DNA of 64,000 nucleotides from Maratus speciosus (GCA_963932465.1 OZ010791.1:156172012-156236011); one strand, 5' to 3'; counted from the first letter of the stretch, positions 21,172 through 33,999 are shown. Notes: a model not told the origin generated them from the letters alone. Numbers and translations: made by a program.

Positions 21172-22316
21172 GAAAGGTACAGTTGCCATGGAAACAACGA
21201 CTTCTTTAATTCGTATAGAAAATTAATGAATAGTTGTAAATAATTTAAGTTTAAAATGTAGGCAAATGCTCTGAAAATATCAATGGCTCCCATCTAGTAT
21301 TTTACAAAAGTAATTTAAGATATTCACATGATGTATAAGTTGATGCAACTCTTACCTAATGAAAATTCTGCAACAAGACTTACGTAGGCAGATCTTTTCA
21401 ATGATTAATTCAGAATTCCAAGAACAAAACGAAGTTCTTAAGCGCCCTTCCTCACCCCTCCCCCCACTCAAAAAAAGAAATACGATAGAAAGGTATAAGT
21501 ATTTGGATAATTTCAGTATTTCTGTGATCTTTGGTCAGAGTTTAGAAAAGGTGTCTGGGTATTAAAAAAAACATATAACAAATTTGACGAATGATAAGAC
21601 TATAGATTTCAAGCAATTTTTAACAGCAAAAAAAATTTATTCTAATGTTTATGCGGCTTTAATAATAGACTATTAAATATAATCAATTTACGGGAATTTT
21701 TGTACGAAATTATATTCTCACATTTATGCAAATAGGTATGGATAAACAGACTTGAGTAAAATTACATATTTATTCTTTCTTCTCTATAACACGATCTAAA
21801 TGAAGATGAAGTTATATGTACAGTTTATATCTTTAAATTTTTAGATTTTTTTTTATCAAAAATGTTTCATCATCATGTCTAGAATTGCTAGATTTACTTC
21901 TTTAGGCAGATCTTCGATTCTTTGGATGCCTGCGGGGCTTCATTCTCGGATTTTCCGTAGCTATTTGTAAAGATAAATTTATTTTGCAAAACCGTCAGCA
22001 AAAAAAAGTTAGAACAAACAATTAACTGACAGACTAACTGTAAATATATATTTTATTTTGACTCTATTTGATTTTTACTAAATTTTCATCCTTCATAGAA
22101 AATTTTAAGGCGATATAAATTGAGAAAGACTGATACTTTGAAAGAAGAAATTGACTTTCCTTACTTTTAAATTATTAATTACTCTAAAAAATGAATGATA
22201 GGTAAACAAAGTGTATACTATTGTGTTTGTTCCCTACTTATAAAGGCTATACCAGGACTAATTTTAGCGAGTAGAATTATTTCAATTATATATAATCTGT
22301 TTAAAAAAAAGAACTG
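21172..22316. other. AT-rich island sequence: nothing recognised
   Basis: No tRNA, hairpin or homologous repeat seen. Open frames are under 110 codons with biased composition and no domain that I recognise. Confidence 0.55.
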
Positions 22317-22369
22317 ATATCTACTAAAAAACAACTTTTCAAAAGTAAAAAAAAAGCCAAGCAAAAAAA

Positions 22370-22401
<32 letters not shown>

Positions 22402-23175
22402 AAGGGGAAAGTTGTGGCTAAAAAATAGTGTGATATCAAATTTCCAAGCTAATATTATGGTACTTATTTAACATTTTTTATTAAAAATTTACCATATGTA
22501 AGTCGAGTACCTAAGTATGCGTTGATAGAAAGCCTTTTCTCCTTTACTAAATACATCATAAGTGTTTCTGAAAATTAATTTATTTAATTATGCATGATGG
22601 GCTTGGCGGCCATCTTTCCATATTTTACACAAATTTCTAAGCAGACAAGCTCGTAATATGTTTGCATTATTAAGAATTTTGAACTTCTAGTTTTGGCTAC
22701 AGACAGATAAATTAAGAAAGTCTTTTATTTTGAAGAAAAAAAACAAATTGATTTTTACTGCTTTAACTAATTAATTAACCCCCTCCGAAAAAAGAGAATC
22801 ATAAGATAAAACCTGAAGTTACTTCAACTTTATTTTAAGACACAAATTTCTAGGCACTCATTTCCATAAATTAAAAGCATAAAATGTTTGCTTTAGCAAC
22901 AATTTCGAATTTCCGATCTTAACAATGTACTTGTGTGCTTAGAAAATTGTGTAAAATATGGAAAGATGGCCGCCAAGCCCATCATGCATAATTAAAAAAA
23001 ATTAATTTTCAGAAACACTTATGATGTATTTAGTAAAGGAGAAAAGGCTGTCTATCAACGCATACTTAGGTACTCGAATTACATATGGTAAATTTTTAAT
23101 AAAAAATGTTAAATAAGTACCATAATATTAGCTTGGAAATTTGATATCACACTATTTTTTAGCCACAACTTTCCC

Positions 23176-23211
<36 letters not shown>

Positions 23212-23257
23212 GCTTGGCTTTTTTTTTACTTTTGAAAAGTTGTTTTTTAGTAGATAT
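22317..23257. mobile_element. Foldback element with about 325-bp inverted arms
   Basis: Left arm 22317-22642 and right arm 22937-23257 are near-perfect inverted copies, from ATATCTACTAAAAAACAAC to GTTGTTTTTTAGTAGATAT. A 294-bp loop separates them. The arms include a poly-purine (GAAAA)n tract and 'gatgggcttggcggccatc'. The outer right end, TAGATAT, runs directly into the (TA)n of the array. No transposase frame; apparent frames are mirrored reads of the arms. Confidence 0.85.
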
Positions 23258-23395
23258 ATATATATATATATAAAGAAAAAAAAAAGACAATTCCTATTTA
23301 GGTCAATAAGAGATTTTTTTTCTTCCATTCTTCTTTCCTCTTGAGTGGCGCTTAAAATGCCTTGATCAAGAAGAGGGCTCTCTCGGTCTTAAAAT

Positions 23396-23532
23396 AAATT
23401 GATCCAGAGTGGGTTAATTTTTGACGGCCAATTATCTACACGAGGGATATAGGCCCGGGGGGGAGTGCCCTCCGTGGGGGTCTTTCTAAGGGAACCTAAT
23501 CCGCATTAACGCATGGAGAAAATTGATCCAGA
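23396..23532 (-). mobile_element. 5'-truncated SINE (copy 4 of 13)
   Basis: Body 23409-23519, same site and duplication as the others. Private changes: 'gggttaattt' and 'ccgcattaac'. It lies in the first partial monomer after the island. Confidence 0.87.
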
Positions 23533-23939
23533 AGAGGGCTCTCTCTATTATTGAAAATTATTTAATTTAATTTAATTAATGAATTAATATTTTGAAAAAA
23601 ACTGGATTAACATCAAGTGTCATCCACTACAAGTTGAAAAAAACGTATTTGAGCTTGATTGGATGAATAATAAGTATTTTATTAACGATTGAAAATTTGA
23701 ACAATATATATATAGCGAGAGTGTGAGCTAATAGTAGGAACTGAAAAATAGTTTCACTTCGATGAGAAATAATTAATTAGTTCGCTTTTTACGCAGTCGG
23801 GTTTTTTGATTATTTAAAAAATATTGTTTATTTAAAATTTCAAATAAAGTTTAGTTGGAATCACCCTGACTTTCGGGTTACCGCGGTTCGGATTAATGAG
23901 GTTTTAGTACATATTATTTTTGTATACAAGACGGCGTGT

Positions 23940-24011
23940 GGCCTGGTGGCGCAACGGTAGCGCGTCTGACTCCAGATCAGAAGGTTGCGTGTTCAAATCA
24001 CGTCCGGGTCA
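23940..24011 (+). tRNA. tRNA-Trp (CCA)
   Basis: Identical to the reference. First tRNA after the island; type-A flank, AGTAC form. Confidence 0.95.
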
Positions 24012-24733
24012 AATGTGTGGGACTTTTTTTTTCTTTCAAATAATAAACAGAGAATGAATATGAGTATAGTATCGAAACAGTATTTATAGATAGGAACTAA
24101 CAATTAAACACAACCTAAAAGTCATCAATACAAGTAAATAAAAAAAAATAGGTAAGTAATATAAAACAAGTAATATATATATATATATATAAAGAAAAAA
24201 AAAAGACAATTCCTATTTAGGTCAATAAGAGATTTTTTTCTTCCATTCTTCTTTCCTTTTGAGTGGCGCTTAAAATGCCTTGATCAAGAAGAGGGCTCTC
24301 TCGGTCTTAAAATAAATTGATCCAGAAGAGGGCTCTCTCTATTATTGAAAATTATTTAATTTAATTTAATTAATGAATTAATATTTTGAAAAAAACTGGA
24401 TTAACATCAAGTGTCATCCACTACAAGTTTAAAAAAACGTATTTGAGCTTGATTGGATGAATAATAAATATTTTATTAACGATTGAAAATTTGAACAATA
24501 TATATATAGCGAGAGTGTGAGCTAATAGTAGGAACTGAAAAATAGTTTCACTTCGATGAGAAATAATTAATTAGTTCGCTTTTTACGCAGTCGAGTTTTT
24601 TGATTATTTAAAAAATATTGTTTATTTAAAATTTCAAATAAAGTTTAGTTCGAATCACACGAACTTTCGGGCTACCGAGGTTCGGATTAATGAGGTTTTA
24701 CTACATATTATTTTTGTATAAAAAGTGGTATGT

Positions 24734-24805
24734 GGCCTGGTGGCGCAACGGTAGCGCGTCTGACTCCAGATCAGAAGGTTGCGTGTTCAAATCACGTCCG
24801 GGTCA
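24734..24805 (+). tRNA. tRNA-Trp (CCA), type-B flank
   Basis: Identical to the reference. First copy with the type-B flank: 'cacacgaactttcgggctaccgagg' upstream and 'gtataaaaagtggtatgt' directly before the gene. Confidence 0.95.
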
Positions 24806-25118
24806 AATGTGTGGGACTTTTTTTTTCTTTCAAATAATAAACAGAGAATGAATATGAGTATATACTGAACATGTGTATCGAAACAGTATTTATAGATAGG
24901 AACTAACAATTAAACACAACCTAAAAGTCATCAATACAAGTAAATAAAAAAAAAAGATAAGTAATATAAAACAAGTAATATATATATATATATATAAAGA
25001 AAAAAAAAGACAATTCCTATTTAGGTCAATAAGAGATTTTTTTTCTTCCATTCTTCTTTCCTCTTGACTGGCGCTTAAAATGCCTTGATCAAGAAGAGGG
25101 CTCTCTCGGTCTTAAAAT

Positions 25119-25255
25119 AAATTGATCCAGAGTGGGTTGATTTTTGACGGCCAATTATCTACACGAGGGATATAGGCCCGGGGGGGAGTGCCCTCCGTGG
25201 GGGTCTTTCTAAGGGAACCTAATCCGTATTAACGCATGGAGAAAATTGATCCAGA
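25119..25255 (-). mobile_element. 5'-truncated SINE (copy 5 of 13)
   Basis: Body 25132-25242, common site and duplication. Confidence 0.87.
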
Positions 25256-25662
25256 AGAGGGCTCTCTCTATTATTGAAAATTATTTAATTTAATTTAATT
25301 AATGAATTAATATTTTGAAAAAAACTGGATTAACAACAAGTGTCATCCACTACAAGTTTAAAAAAACGTATTTGAGCTTGATTGGATGAATAATAAGTAT
25401 TTTATTAACGATTGAAAATTTGAACAAGATATATATAGCGAGAGTGTGAGCTAATAGTAGGAACTGAAAAATAGTTTCACTTCGATGAGAAATAATTAAT
25501 TAGTTCGCTTTTTACGCAGTCGGGTTTTTTGATTATTTAAAAAATATTGTTTATTTAAAATTTCAAATAAAGTTTAGTTCGAATCACACGAAATTTCGGG
25601 CTACCGAGGTTCGGATTAATGAGGTTTTACTACATATTATTTTTGTATAAAAAGTGGTATGT

Positions 25663-25734
25663 GGCCTGGTGGCGCAACGGTAGCGCGTCTGACTCCAGAT
25701 CAGAAGGTTGCGTGTTCAAATCACGTTCGGGTCA
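25663..25734 (+). tRNA. tRNA-Trp (CCA), U66 variant, type-B flank
   Basis: C66->T gives a G7-U66 wobble; otherwise the reference sequence. The only type-B copy with this change, which suggests gene conversion or recurrence of the U66 seen in block 1. Confidence 0.92.
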
Positions 25735-26053
25735 AATGTGTGGGACTTTTTTTTTCTTTCAAATAATAAACAGAGAATGAATATGAGTATATACTGAACA
25801 TGTGTATCGAAACAGTATTTATAGATAGGAACTAACAATTAAACACAACCTAAAAGTCACCAATACAAGTAAATAAAAAAAAAAGATAAGTAATATAAAA
25901 CAAGTAATATATATATATATATATATATAAAGAAAAAAAAAAGACAATTCCTATTTAGGTCAATAAGAGATTTTTTTTTCTTCCATTCTTCTTTCCTCTT
26001 GAGTGGCGCTTAAAATGCCTTGATCAAGAAGAGGGCTCTCTCGGTCTTAAAAT

Positions 26054-26190
26054 AAATTGATCCAGAGTGGGTTGATTTTTGACGGCCAATTATCTACACG
26101 AGGGATATAGGCCCGGGGGGGAGTGCCCTCCGTGGGGGTCTTTCTAAGGGAACCTAATCCGTATTAACGCATGGAGAAAATTGATCCAGA
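26054..26190 (-). mobile_element. 5'-truncated SINE (copy 6 of 13)
   Basis: Body 26067-26177. The right flank reads GAGGTCTCTCTCTGTTATTG, as after copies 1, 2 and 10. Confidence 0.87.
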
Positions 26191-26597
26191 AGAGGTCTCT
26201 CTCTGTTATTGAAAATTATTTAATTTAATTTAATTAATGAATTAATATTTTGAAAAAAACTGGATTAACATCAAGTGTCATCCACTACAAGTTTAAAAAA
26301 ACGTATTTGAGCTTGATTGGATGAATAATAAGTATTTTATTAACGATTGAAAATTTGAACAATATATATATAGCGAGAGTGTGAGCTAATAGTAGGAACT
26401 GAAAAATAGTTTCACTTCGATGAGAAATAATTAATTAGTTCGCTTTTTACGCAGTCGGGTTTTTTGATTATTTAAAAAATATTGTTTATTTAAAATTTCA
26501 AATAAAGTTTAGTTCGAATCACCCTGACTTTCGGGTTACCGCGGTTCGGATTAATGAGGTTTTACTACATATTATTTTTGTATACAAGACGGCGTGT

Positions 26598-26669
26598 GGC
26601 CTTGTGGCGCAACGGTAGCGCGTCTGACCCCAGATCAGAAGGTTGCGTGTTCAAACCACGTCCGGGTCA
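26598..26669 (+). tRNA. tRNA-Trp(CCA)-like, C33 variant with U6
   Basis: Acceptor GGCCTTG: G6->U turns the pair with C67 into a mismatch. C33 and C60 are also present. The same combination recurs at 35524 and 43660. Likely non-functional. Confidence 0.72.
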
Positions 26670-27396
26670 AATGTGTGGGACTTTTTTTTTCTTTCAAATA
26701 ATAAACAGAGAATGAATATAAGTATAGTATCGAAACAGTATTTATAGATAGGAACTAACAATTAAACACAACCTAAAAGTCATCAATACAAGTAAATAAA
26801 AAAAAATAGGTAAGTAATATAAAACAAGTAATATATATATATATATATATATAAAGAAAAAAAAAAGACAATTCCTATTTAGGTCAATAAGAGATTTTTT
26901 TTCTTCCATTCTTCTTTCCTTTTGAGTGGCGCTTAAAATGCCTTGATCAAGAAGAGGGCTCTCTCGGTCTTAAAATAAATTGATCCAGAAGAGGGCTCTC
27001 TCTATTATTGAAAATTATTTAATTTAATTTAATTAATGAATTAATATTTTGAAAAAAACTGGATTAACATGGAGTGTCATCCACTACAAGTTTAAAAAAA
27101 CGTATTTGAGCTTGATTGGATGAATAATAAGTATTTTATTAACGATTGAAAATTTGAACAATATATATATAGCGAGAGTGTGAGCTAATAGTAGGAACTG
27201 AAAAATAGTTTCACTTCGATGAGAAATAATTAATTAGTTCGCTTTTTACGCAGTCGGGTTTTTTGATTATTTAAAAAATATTGTTTATTTAAAATTTCAA
27301 ATAAAGTTTAGTTCGAATCACCCTGACTTTCGGGTTACCGCGGTTCGGAATAATGAGGTTTTACTACATATTATTTTTGTATACAAGACGGCGTGT

Positions 27397-27468
27397 GGCC
27401 TGGTGGCGCAACGGTAGCGCGTCTGACTCCAGATCAGAAGGTTGCGTGTTCAAATCACGTCCGGGTCA
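27397..27468 (+). tRNA. tRNA-Trp (CCA)
   Basis: Identical to the reference. Unusual flank: ACTAC form with 'ggaataatg', shared only with 1530-1601, yet U33 intact. Confidence 0.95.
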
Positions 27469-28193
27469 AATGTGTGGGACTTTTTTTTTCTTTCAAATAA
27501 TAAACAGAGAATGAATATAAGTATAGTATCGAAACAGTATTTATAGATAGGAACTAACAATTAAACACAACCTAAAAGTCATCAATACAAGTAAATAAAA
27601 AAAAAATAGGTAAGTAATATAAAACAAGTAATATAAATATATATATATATAAAGAAAAAAAAAGACAATTCCTATTTAGGTCAATAAGAGATTTTTTTTC
27701 TTCCATTCTTCTTTCCTTTTGAGTGGCGCTTAAAATGCCTTGATCAAGAAGAGGGCTCTCTCGGTCTTAAAATAAATTGCTCCAGAAGAGGGCTCTCTCT
27801 ATTATTGAAAATTATTTAATTTAATTTAATTAATGAATTAATATTTTGAAAAAAACTGGATTAACATCAAGTGTCATCCACTACAAGTTTAAAAAAACGT
27901 ATTTGAGCTTGATTGGATGAATAATAAATATTTTATTAACGATTGAAAATTTGTACAATATATATATAGCGAGAGTGTGAGCTAATAGTAGGAACTGAAA
28001 AATAGTTTCACTTCGATGAGAAATAATTAATTAGTTCGCTTTATACGCAGTCGGGTTTTTTGATTATTTAAAAAATATTGTTTATTTAAAATTTCAAATA
28101 AAGTTTAGTTGGAATCACCCTGACTTTCGGGTTACCGCGGTTTGGATTAATGAGGTTTTAGTACATATTATTTTTGTATACAAGACGACGTGT

Positions 28194-28265
28194 GGCCTGG
28201 TGGCGCAACGGTAGCGCGTCTGACTCCAGATCAGAAGGTTGCGTGTTCAAATCACGTCCGGGTCA
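28194..28265 (+). tRNA. tRNA-Trp (CCA)
   Basis: Identical to the reference; AGTAC form, flank 'gacgacgtgt'. Confidence 0.95.
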
Positions 28266-28569
28266 AATGTGTGGGACTTTTTTTTTCTTTCAAATAATAA
28301 ACAGAGAATGAATATGAGTATAGTATCGAAACGGTATTTATAGATAGGAACTAACAATTAAACACAACCTAACAGTCATCAATACAAGTAAATAAAAAAA
28401 AAATAGGTAAGTAATATAAAACAAGTAATATATATATATATATATAAAGAAAAAAAAAAAGACAATTCCTATTTAGGTCAATAAGAGATTTTTTTCTTCC
28501 ATTCTTCTTTCCTCTTGAGTGGCGCTTAAAATGCCTTGATCAAGAAGAGGGCTCTCTCGGTCTTAAAAT

Positions 28570-28706
28570 AAATTGATCCAGAGTGGGTTGATTTTTGACG
28601 GCCAATTATCTACACGAGGGATATAGGCCCGGGGGGGAGTGCCCTCCGTGGGGGTCTTTCTAAGGGAACCTAATCCGTATTAACGCATGGAGAAAATTGA
28701 TCCAGA
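28570..28706 (-). mobile_element. 5'-truncated SINE (copy 7 of 13)
   Basis: Body 28583-28693, common site and duplication. Confidence 0.87.
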
Positions 28707-29113
28707 AGAGGGCTCTCTCTATTATTGAAAATTATTTAATTTAATTTAATTAATGAATTAATATTTTGAAAAAAACTGGATTAACATCAAGTGTCATCCA
28801 CTACAAGTTTAAAAAAACGTATTTGAGCTTGATTGGATGAATAATAAGTATTTTATTAACGATTGAAAATTTGAACAATATATATATAGCGAGAGTGTGA
28901 GCTAATAGTAGGAACTGAAAAATAGTTTCACTTCGATGAGAAATAATTAATTAGTTCGCTTTTTACGCAAACGGGTTTTTTGATTATTTAAAAAATATTG
29001 TTTATTTAAAATTTCAAATAAAGTTTAGTTCGAATCACCCTAACTTTCGGGTTACCGCGGTTCGGATTAATGAGGTTTTACTACATAATATTTTTGTATA
29101 CAAGACGGCGTGT

Positions 29114-29185
29114 GGCCTGGTATCGCAACGGTAGCGCGTCTGACCCCAGATCAGAAGGGTGCGTGTTCAAACCACGTCCGGGTCA
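29114..29185 (+). pseudogene. tRNA-Trp-like, C33 variant with broken D arm
   Basis: 'ggtatcgcaacgg' replaces 'ggtggcgcaacgg': G9 and G10 become A and T, losing the first D-stem pair and altering box A. C33, C60 and a T->G in the variable loop are added. Probably a pseudogene. 36321 shares the D-arm change. Confidence 0.75.
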
Positions 29186-29910
29186 AATGTGTGGGACTTT
29201 TTTTTTCTTTCAAATAATAAACAGAGAATGAATATAAGTATAGTATCGAAACAGTATTTATAGATAGGAACTAACAATTAAACACAACCTAAAAGTCATC
29301 AATACAAGTAAATAAAAAAAAAATAGGTAAGTAATATAAAACAAGTAATATATATATATATATATATAAAGAAAAAAAAAGACAATTCCTATTTAGGTCA
29401 ATAAGAGATTTTTTTTCTTCCATTCTTCTTTCCTTTTGAGTGGCGCTTAAAATGCCTTGATCAAGAAGAGGGCTCTCTCGGTCTTAAAATAAATTGATCC
29501 AGAAGAGGGCTCTCTCTATTATTGAAAATTATTTAATTTAATTTAATTAATGAATTAATATTTTGAAAAAAACTGGATTAACATCAAGTGTCATCCACTA
29601 CAAGTTTAAAAAAACGTATTTGAGCTTGATTGGATGAATAATAAGTATTTTATTAACGATTGAAAATTTGAACAATATATATATAGCGAGAGTGTGAGCT
29701 AATAGTAGGAACTGAAAAATAGTTTCACTTCGATGAGAAATAATTAATTAGTTCGCTTTTTACGCAGTCGGGTTTTTTGATTATTTAAAAAATATTGTTT
29801 ATTTAAAATTTCAAATAAAGTTTAGTTCGAATCACCCTGACTTTCGGGTTACCGCGGTTCGGATTAATGAGGTTTTACTACACATTATTTTTGTATACAA
29901 GACGGCGTGT

Positions 29911-29982
29911 GGCCTGGTGGCGCAACGGTAGCGCGTCTGACCCCAGATCAGAAGGTTGCGTGTTCAAACCACGTCCGGGTCA
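29911..29982 (+). tRNA. tRNA-Trp(CCA)-like, C33 variant
   Basis: C33 and C60 only; stems intact. The terminator is an uninterrupted T-run of about 14, because the usual C after it is lost. Confidence 0.78.
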
Positions 29983-30707
29983 AATGTGTGGGACTTTTTT
30001 TTTTTTCAAATAATAAACAGAGAATGAATATAAGTATAGTATCGAAACAGTATTTATAGATAGGAACTAACAATTAAACACAACCTAAAAGTCATCAATA
30101 CAAGTAAATAAAAAAAAATAGGTAAGTAATATAAAACAAGTAATATATATATATATATATATATAAAGAAAAAAAAAGACAATTCCTATTTAGGTCAATA
30201 AGAGATTTTTTTTCTTCCATTCTTCTTTCCTTTTGAGTGGCGCTTAAAATGCCTTGATCAAGAAGAGGGCTCTCTCGGTCTTAAAATAAATTGATCCAGA
30301 AGAGGGCTCTCTCTATTATTGAAAATTATTTAATTTAATTTAATTAATGAATTAATATTTTGAAAAAAACTGGATTAACATCAAGTGTCATCCACTACAA
30401 GTTTAAAAAAACGTATTTGAGCTTGATTGGATGAATAATAAGTATTTTATTAACGATTGAAAATTTGAACAATATATATATAGCGAGAGTGTGAGCTAAT
30501 AGTAGGAACTGAAAAATAGTTTCACTTCGATGAGAAATAATTAATTAGTTCGCTTTTTACGCAGTCGGGTTTTTTGATTATTTAAAAAATATTGTTTATT
30601 TAAAATTTCAAATAAAGTTTAGTTCGAATCACACGAACTTTCGGGCTACCGAGGTTCGGATTAATGAGGTTTTACTACATATTATTTTTGTATAAAATGT
30701 GGTATGT

Positions 30708-30779
30708 GGCCTGGTGGCGCAACGGTAGCGCGTCTGACTCCAGATCAGAAGGTTGCGTGTTCAAATCACGTCCGGGTCA
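30708..30779 (+). tRNA. tRNA-Trp (CCA), type-B flank
   Basis: Identical to the reference; flank 'gtataaaatgtggtatgt' with one private change. Confidence 0.95.
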
Positions 30780-31095
30780 AATGTGTGGGACTTTTTTTTT
30801 CTTTCAAATAATAAACAGAGAATGAATATGAGTATATACTGAACATGTGTATCGAAACAGTATTTATAGATAGGAACTAACAATTAAACACAACCTAAAA
30901 GTCATCAATACAAGTAAATAAAAAAAAAAGATAAGTAATATAAAACAAGTAATATATATATATATATATATAAAGAAAAAAAAAAGACAATTCCTATTTA
31001 GGTCAATAAGAGATTTTTTTTCTTCCATTCTTCTTTCCTCTTGAGTGGCGCTTAAAATGCCTTGATCAAGAAAAGGGCTCTCTCGGTCTTAAAAT

Positions 31096-31234
31096 AAATT
31101 GATCCAGAGTGGGTTGATTTTTGACGGCCAATTATCTACACGAGGGATATAGGCCCGGGGGGGGGAGTGCCCTCCGTGGGGGTCTTTCTAAGGGAACCTA
31201 ATCCGTATTAACGCATGGAGAAAATTGATCCAGA
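31096..31234 (-). mobile_element. 5'-truncated SINE (copy 8 of 13)
   Basis: Body 31109-31221 with a longer G tract. The left flank carries AAGAAAAGGG, a mark shared by copies 9, 11, 12 and 13, all of which precede a C insert. Confidence 0.87.
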
Positions 31235-31641
31235 AGAGGGCTCTCTCTATTATTGAAAATTATTTAATTTAATTTAATTAATGAATTAATATTTTGAAAA
31301 AAACTGGATTAACATCAAGTGTCATCCACTACAAGTTTAAAAAAACGTATTTGAGCTTGATTGGATGAATAATAAGTATTTTATTAACGATTGAAAATTT
31401 GAACAAGATATATATAGCGAGAGTGTGAGCTAATAGTAGGAACTGAAAAATAGTTTCACTTCGATGAGAAATAATTAATTAGTTCGCTTTTTACGCAGTC
31501 GGGTTTTTTGATTATTTAAAAAATATTGTTTATTTAAAATTTCAAAAAAAGTTTAGTTCGAATCACACGAACTTTCGGGCTACCGAGGTTCGGATTAATG
31601 AGGTTTTACTACATATTATTTTTGTATAAAAAGTGGTATGT

Positions 31642-31713
31642 GGCCTGGTGGCGCAACGGTAGCGCGTCTGACTCCAGATCAGAAGGTTGCGTGTTCAAAT
31701 CACGTCCGGGTCA
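31642..31713 (+). tRNA. tRNA-Trp (CCA), type-B flank, precedes C insert 1
   Basis: Identical to the reference. The trailer is changed to GTGTGGCAC and the T-run is extended to T19 (31726-31744), followed by the 1.49-kb C insert. Confidence 0.95.
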
Positions 31714-31725
31714 AATGTGTGGCAC

Positions 31726-31744
31726 TTTTTTTTTTTTTTTTTTT
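31726..31744 (+). terminator. Long T-run terminator (T19) before C insert 1
   Basis: T19, twice the usual length and without the interrupting C. The same long run follows all seven tRNAs that precede a C insert. Confidence 0.8.
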
Positions 31745-31775
31745 CAAATAATAAACAGAGAATGAATGTATACTG

Positions 31776-33268
31776 TAAAAATACATTTTATAATATTTTC
31801 TTTCATTTCTGAAAAAATTTCATATAATATTGCTTGCACTTGAAATAAGAGGTCCCAGAATGGAGTATTTGGGGTAAAATCCTGGCCAAAATTATATTTC
31901 ATGTGTTTTAAAGCTAAAATCATTGCTGTTGACTTACTATTAGTAAACAATTAATGTTGTATACACATAAAACTATGCATTTGTTTTAAAAATAAATATA
32001 TAATACAATGTTTAATTAATGGTGTTATCAAATCCAAAAGGACAACTTTTTGACATAAGTTTTAATTTATTTTTGTTCGAAAATGCATGAAACTAGCTGG
32101 TGTTGTTGTTCAGAAACTATGTAATTGAGCTGTTTTTCCCATTTTTTTGCATACGCAATACATCAGAAAATAGTGTTAAAGTGGGCGTTTTGAACCGAAT
32201 TTCCGCGCGAAGGAAGAAAGAGCACTCAAGAGCGGGCGAAAAACGTATTTGTCACGTGATCAAAATAGCTTATAACTCAATAGGTAATTGATTGATCAAA
32301 AACTAAAAAAAAAAAAAAAAAAAAACAGTTCAATTCCAAAATCGCTTCCATGGCCAGGCTTTCCAATTGTATACCTTTCCGTTAAAAAATGAATTTGTAA
32401 AAATGTCAAAACGTTTTGCGCTTGTTGAGCAGAGCAGTTAAATTTTTACCTGTTTATAAGAGGAAAGTAATTGTTTATAGATTTGTTTTATTTACAAGTA
32501 ATTTTTAATTAAATGCGGCTAATTTTACTATAGCTAAACTTTTAATTAATTGTATAAGCCAAAGTATATAAATTGTTTATATATAAAAAATATATAAATA
32601 AATATATAAATTGTTTGAATTTAGTATTTAGCAAAGTTAAGTCTTTATAGTCTAGAGATACTGGTTTTTGAGTAATTTTAATAGATTATCAAATCAATTT
32701 ATGCATAAAAATAGCAACTATATGCGAAACTTTTTTTTAAAAAAAAATATTGGCCTTCAAAAATATAACCAGTACGATTATACTTCAAAGATTGCCCGAC
32801 AAACATTGAAACATCATTGAAAAGCGTATGACATAAATTTTAATTTATTTTGTTCGGAAATGCATGAAACTAGCATGTGTTGCTGTTCAGAAACAATGTA
32901 ATCGAGCTGTTTTTTCTGTTTTTTTGCAAAGGGTAAATTTTATGAGCTAACATAGTTTCTTTTTATTTTTTTAATTTTCAAAATATTACAATAAAAAGCA
33001 TGTTAAAAGTACTTTTACTTTACAATATCATTCCCCTACCACTTCTTTATAAAGAATCATTCTACTTGTCTATTTACCCGACTGAAAAGAAGGGTTATGT
33101 ATTTCACACGTCTTTTATCATTGGATAGGCCATTCAAAATGAAGACGATGTTTTATTGACTATTTTACAGTCAGAAGCTTCATTAAAATATTATACAACG
33201 TGGAAGTTGTGTATGTAGGATCTCTAGCTTTACTGCAACTCTAACCATCATAGACATCTATAGACCTC
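31776..33268. repeat. C insert, copy 1 of 7 (about 1.49 kb)
   Basis: Replaces the short 'aacatgtgtatcg' part of the monomer between 'gtatactg' and 'atcaaaacaatg'. It is AT-rich with no supported gene. A roughly 100-bp segment is directly repeated inside it (32052-32151 and 32830-32928; about 778 bp apart, near 85-90% alike by eye). It also holds a poly(A) run near 32305 and CACGTG at 32253-32258. The two short open frames (68 and 63 codons) are copied with the repeat and show no recognised domain. No TIRs or target-site duplication found, so it could be an insertion or an ancestral longer spacer. Confidence 0.8.
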
Positions 33269-33927
33269 ATCAAAACAATGTTTATAGATAAAAAATAACA
33301 AGTACACACAACGTAAAAGTCATGAATACAAGTAAATTATAATAAAAAAAAAATAGGGAAGTAATATGAAACGAGTAACATAAAAAAAAAAAATTAAGTC
33401 AATTCCTACTTAGGCCAATAAGAGAATTTTTTTTCTCCCATTCTTCTTCCTCTTGAGTGGCGCTTAAAATGCCTTTGTCAAGAAGAGGGCTCTCTCAGTC
33501 TTAAAATAAATTGATCCAGAAGAGGGCTCTCTGGATTATTGAAAATTATTTAATTTAATTTAATTAATGAATTAATATTTTGAAAAAAACTGGATTAACA
33601 TCAAGTGTCATCCACTACAAGTTTAAAAAAATGTATTTGCACTTGACTGGATGAATAAAAAGTATTTTATTAACGATTGAAAATTTGAACAATATATATA
33701 TAGCGAGAGTGTGAGCTAATAGTAGGAACTGAAAAATAGTTTCACTTCGATGAGAAATAATTAATTAGTTCGCTTTTTACGCAGTCGGGTTTTTTGATTA
33801 TTTAAAAAATATTGTTTATTTAAAATTTCAAATAAAGTTTAGTTCGAATCACCCTGACTTTCGGGTTACCGCGGTTCGGATTAATGAGGTTTTACTACAT
33901 ATTATTTTTGTATACAAGACGGCGTGT

Positions 33928-33999
33928 GGCCTGGTGGCGCAACGGTAGCGCGTCTGACCCCAGATCAGAAGGTTGCGTGTTCAAATCACGTCCGGGTCA
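33928..33999 (+). tRNA. tRNA-Trp(CCA)-like, C33 with U60
   Basis: C33 is the only change; U60 is normal. First tRNA after C insert 1. Its trailer is GGGACA plus T8. Confidence 0.8.

Larger units (their letters stand above)
16936..23257. other. 6.3-kb non-array island splitting a monomer at (TA)n
   Basis: Array sequence runs up to 'aaacaagtaatat' at 16935 and resumes at 'atatatataaagaaaa' near 23258; both sit at the (TA)n of the monomer. The inside is unrelated to the array. It is a mosaic of short palindromic elements, a SINE and a foldback element. No convincing gene. Confidence 0.85.

Noticed and set aside
22218..23344. Two similar proteins on opposite strands
   Set aside because: Mirror reads of the foldback arms, rich in Phe from T-runs.
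32052..32928. Solo element with long terminal repeats inside the C insert
   Set aside because: The 100-bp direct repeats have no TG/CA ends, primer site or coding part, and differ at over 10% of sites. An internal duplication is enough.
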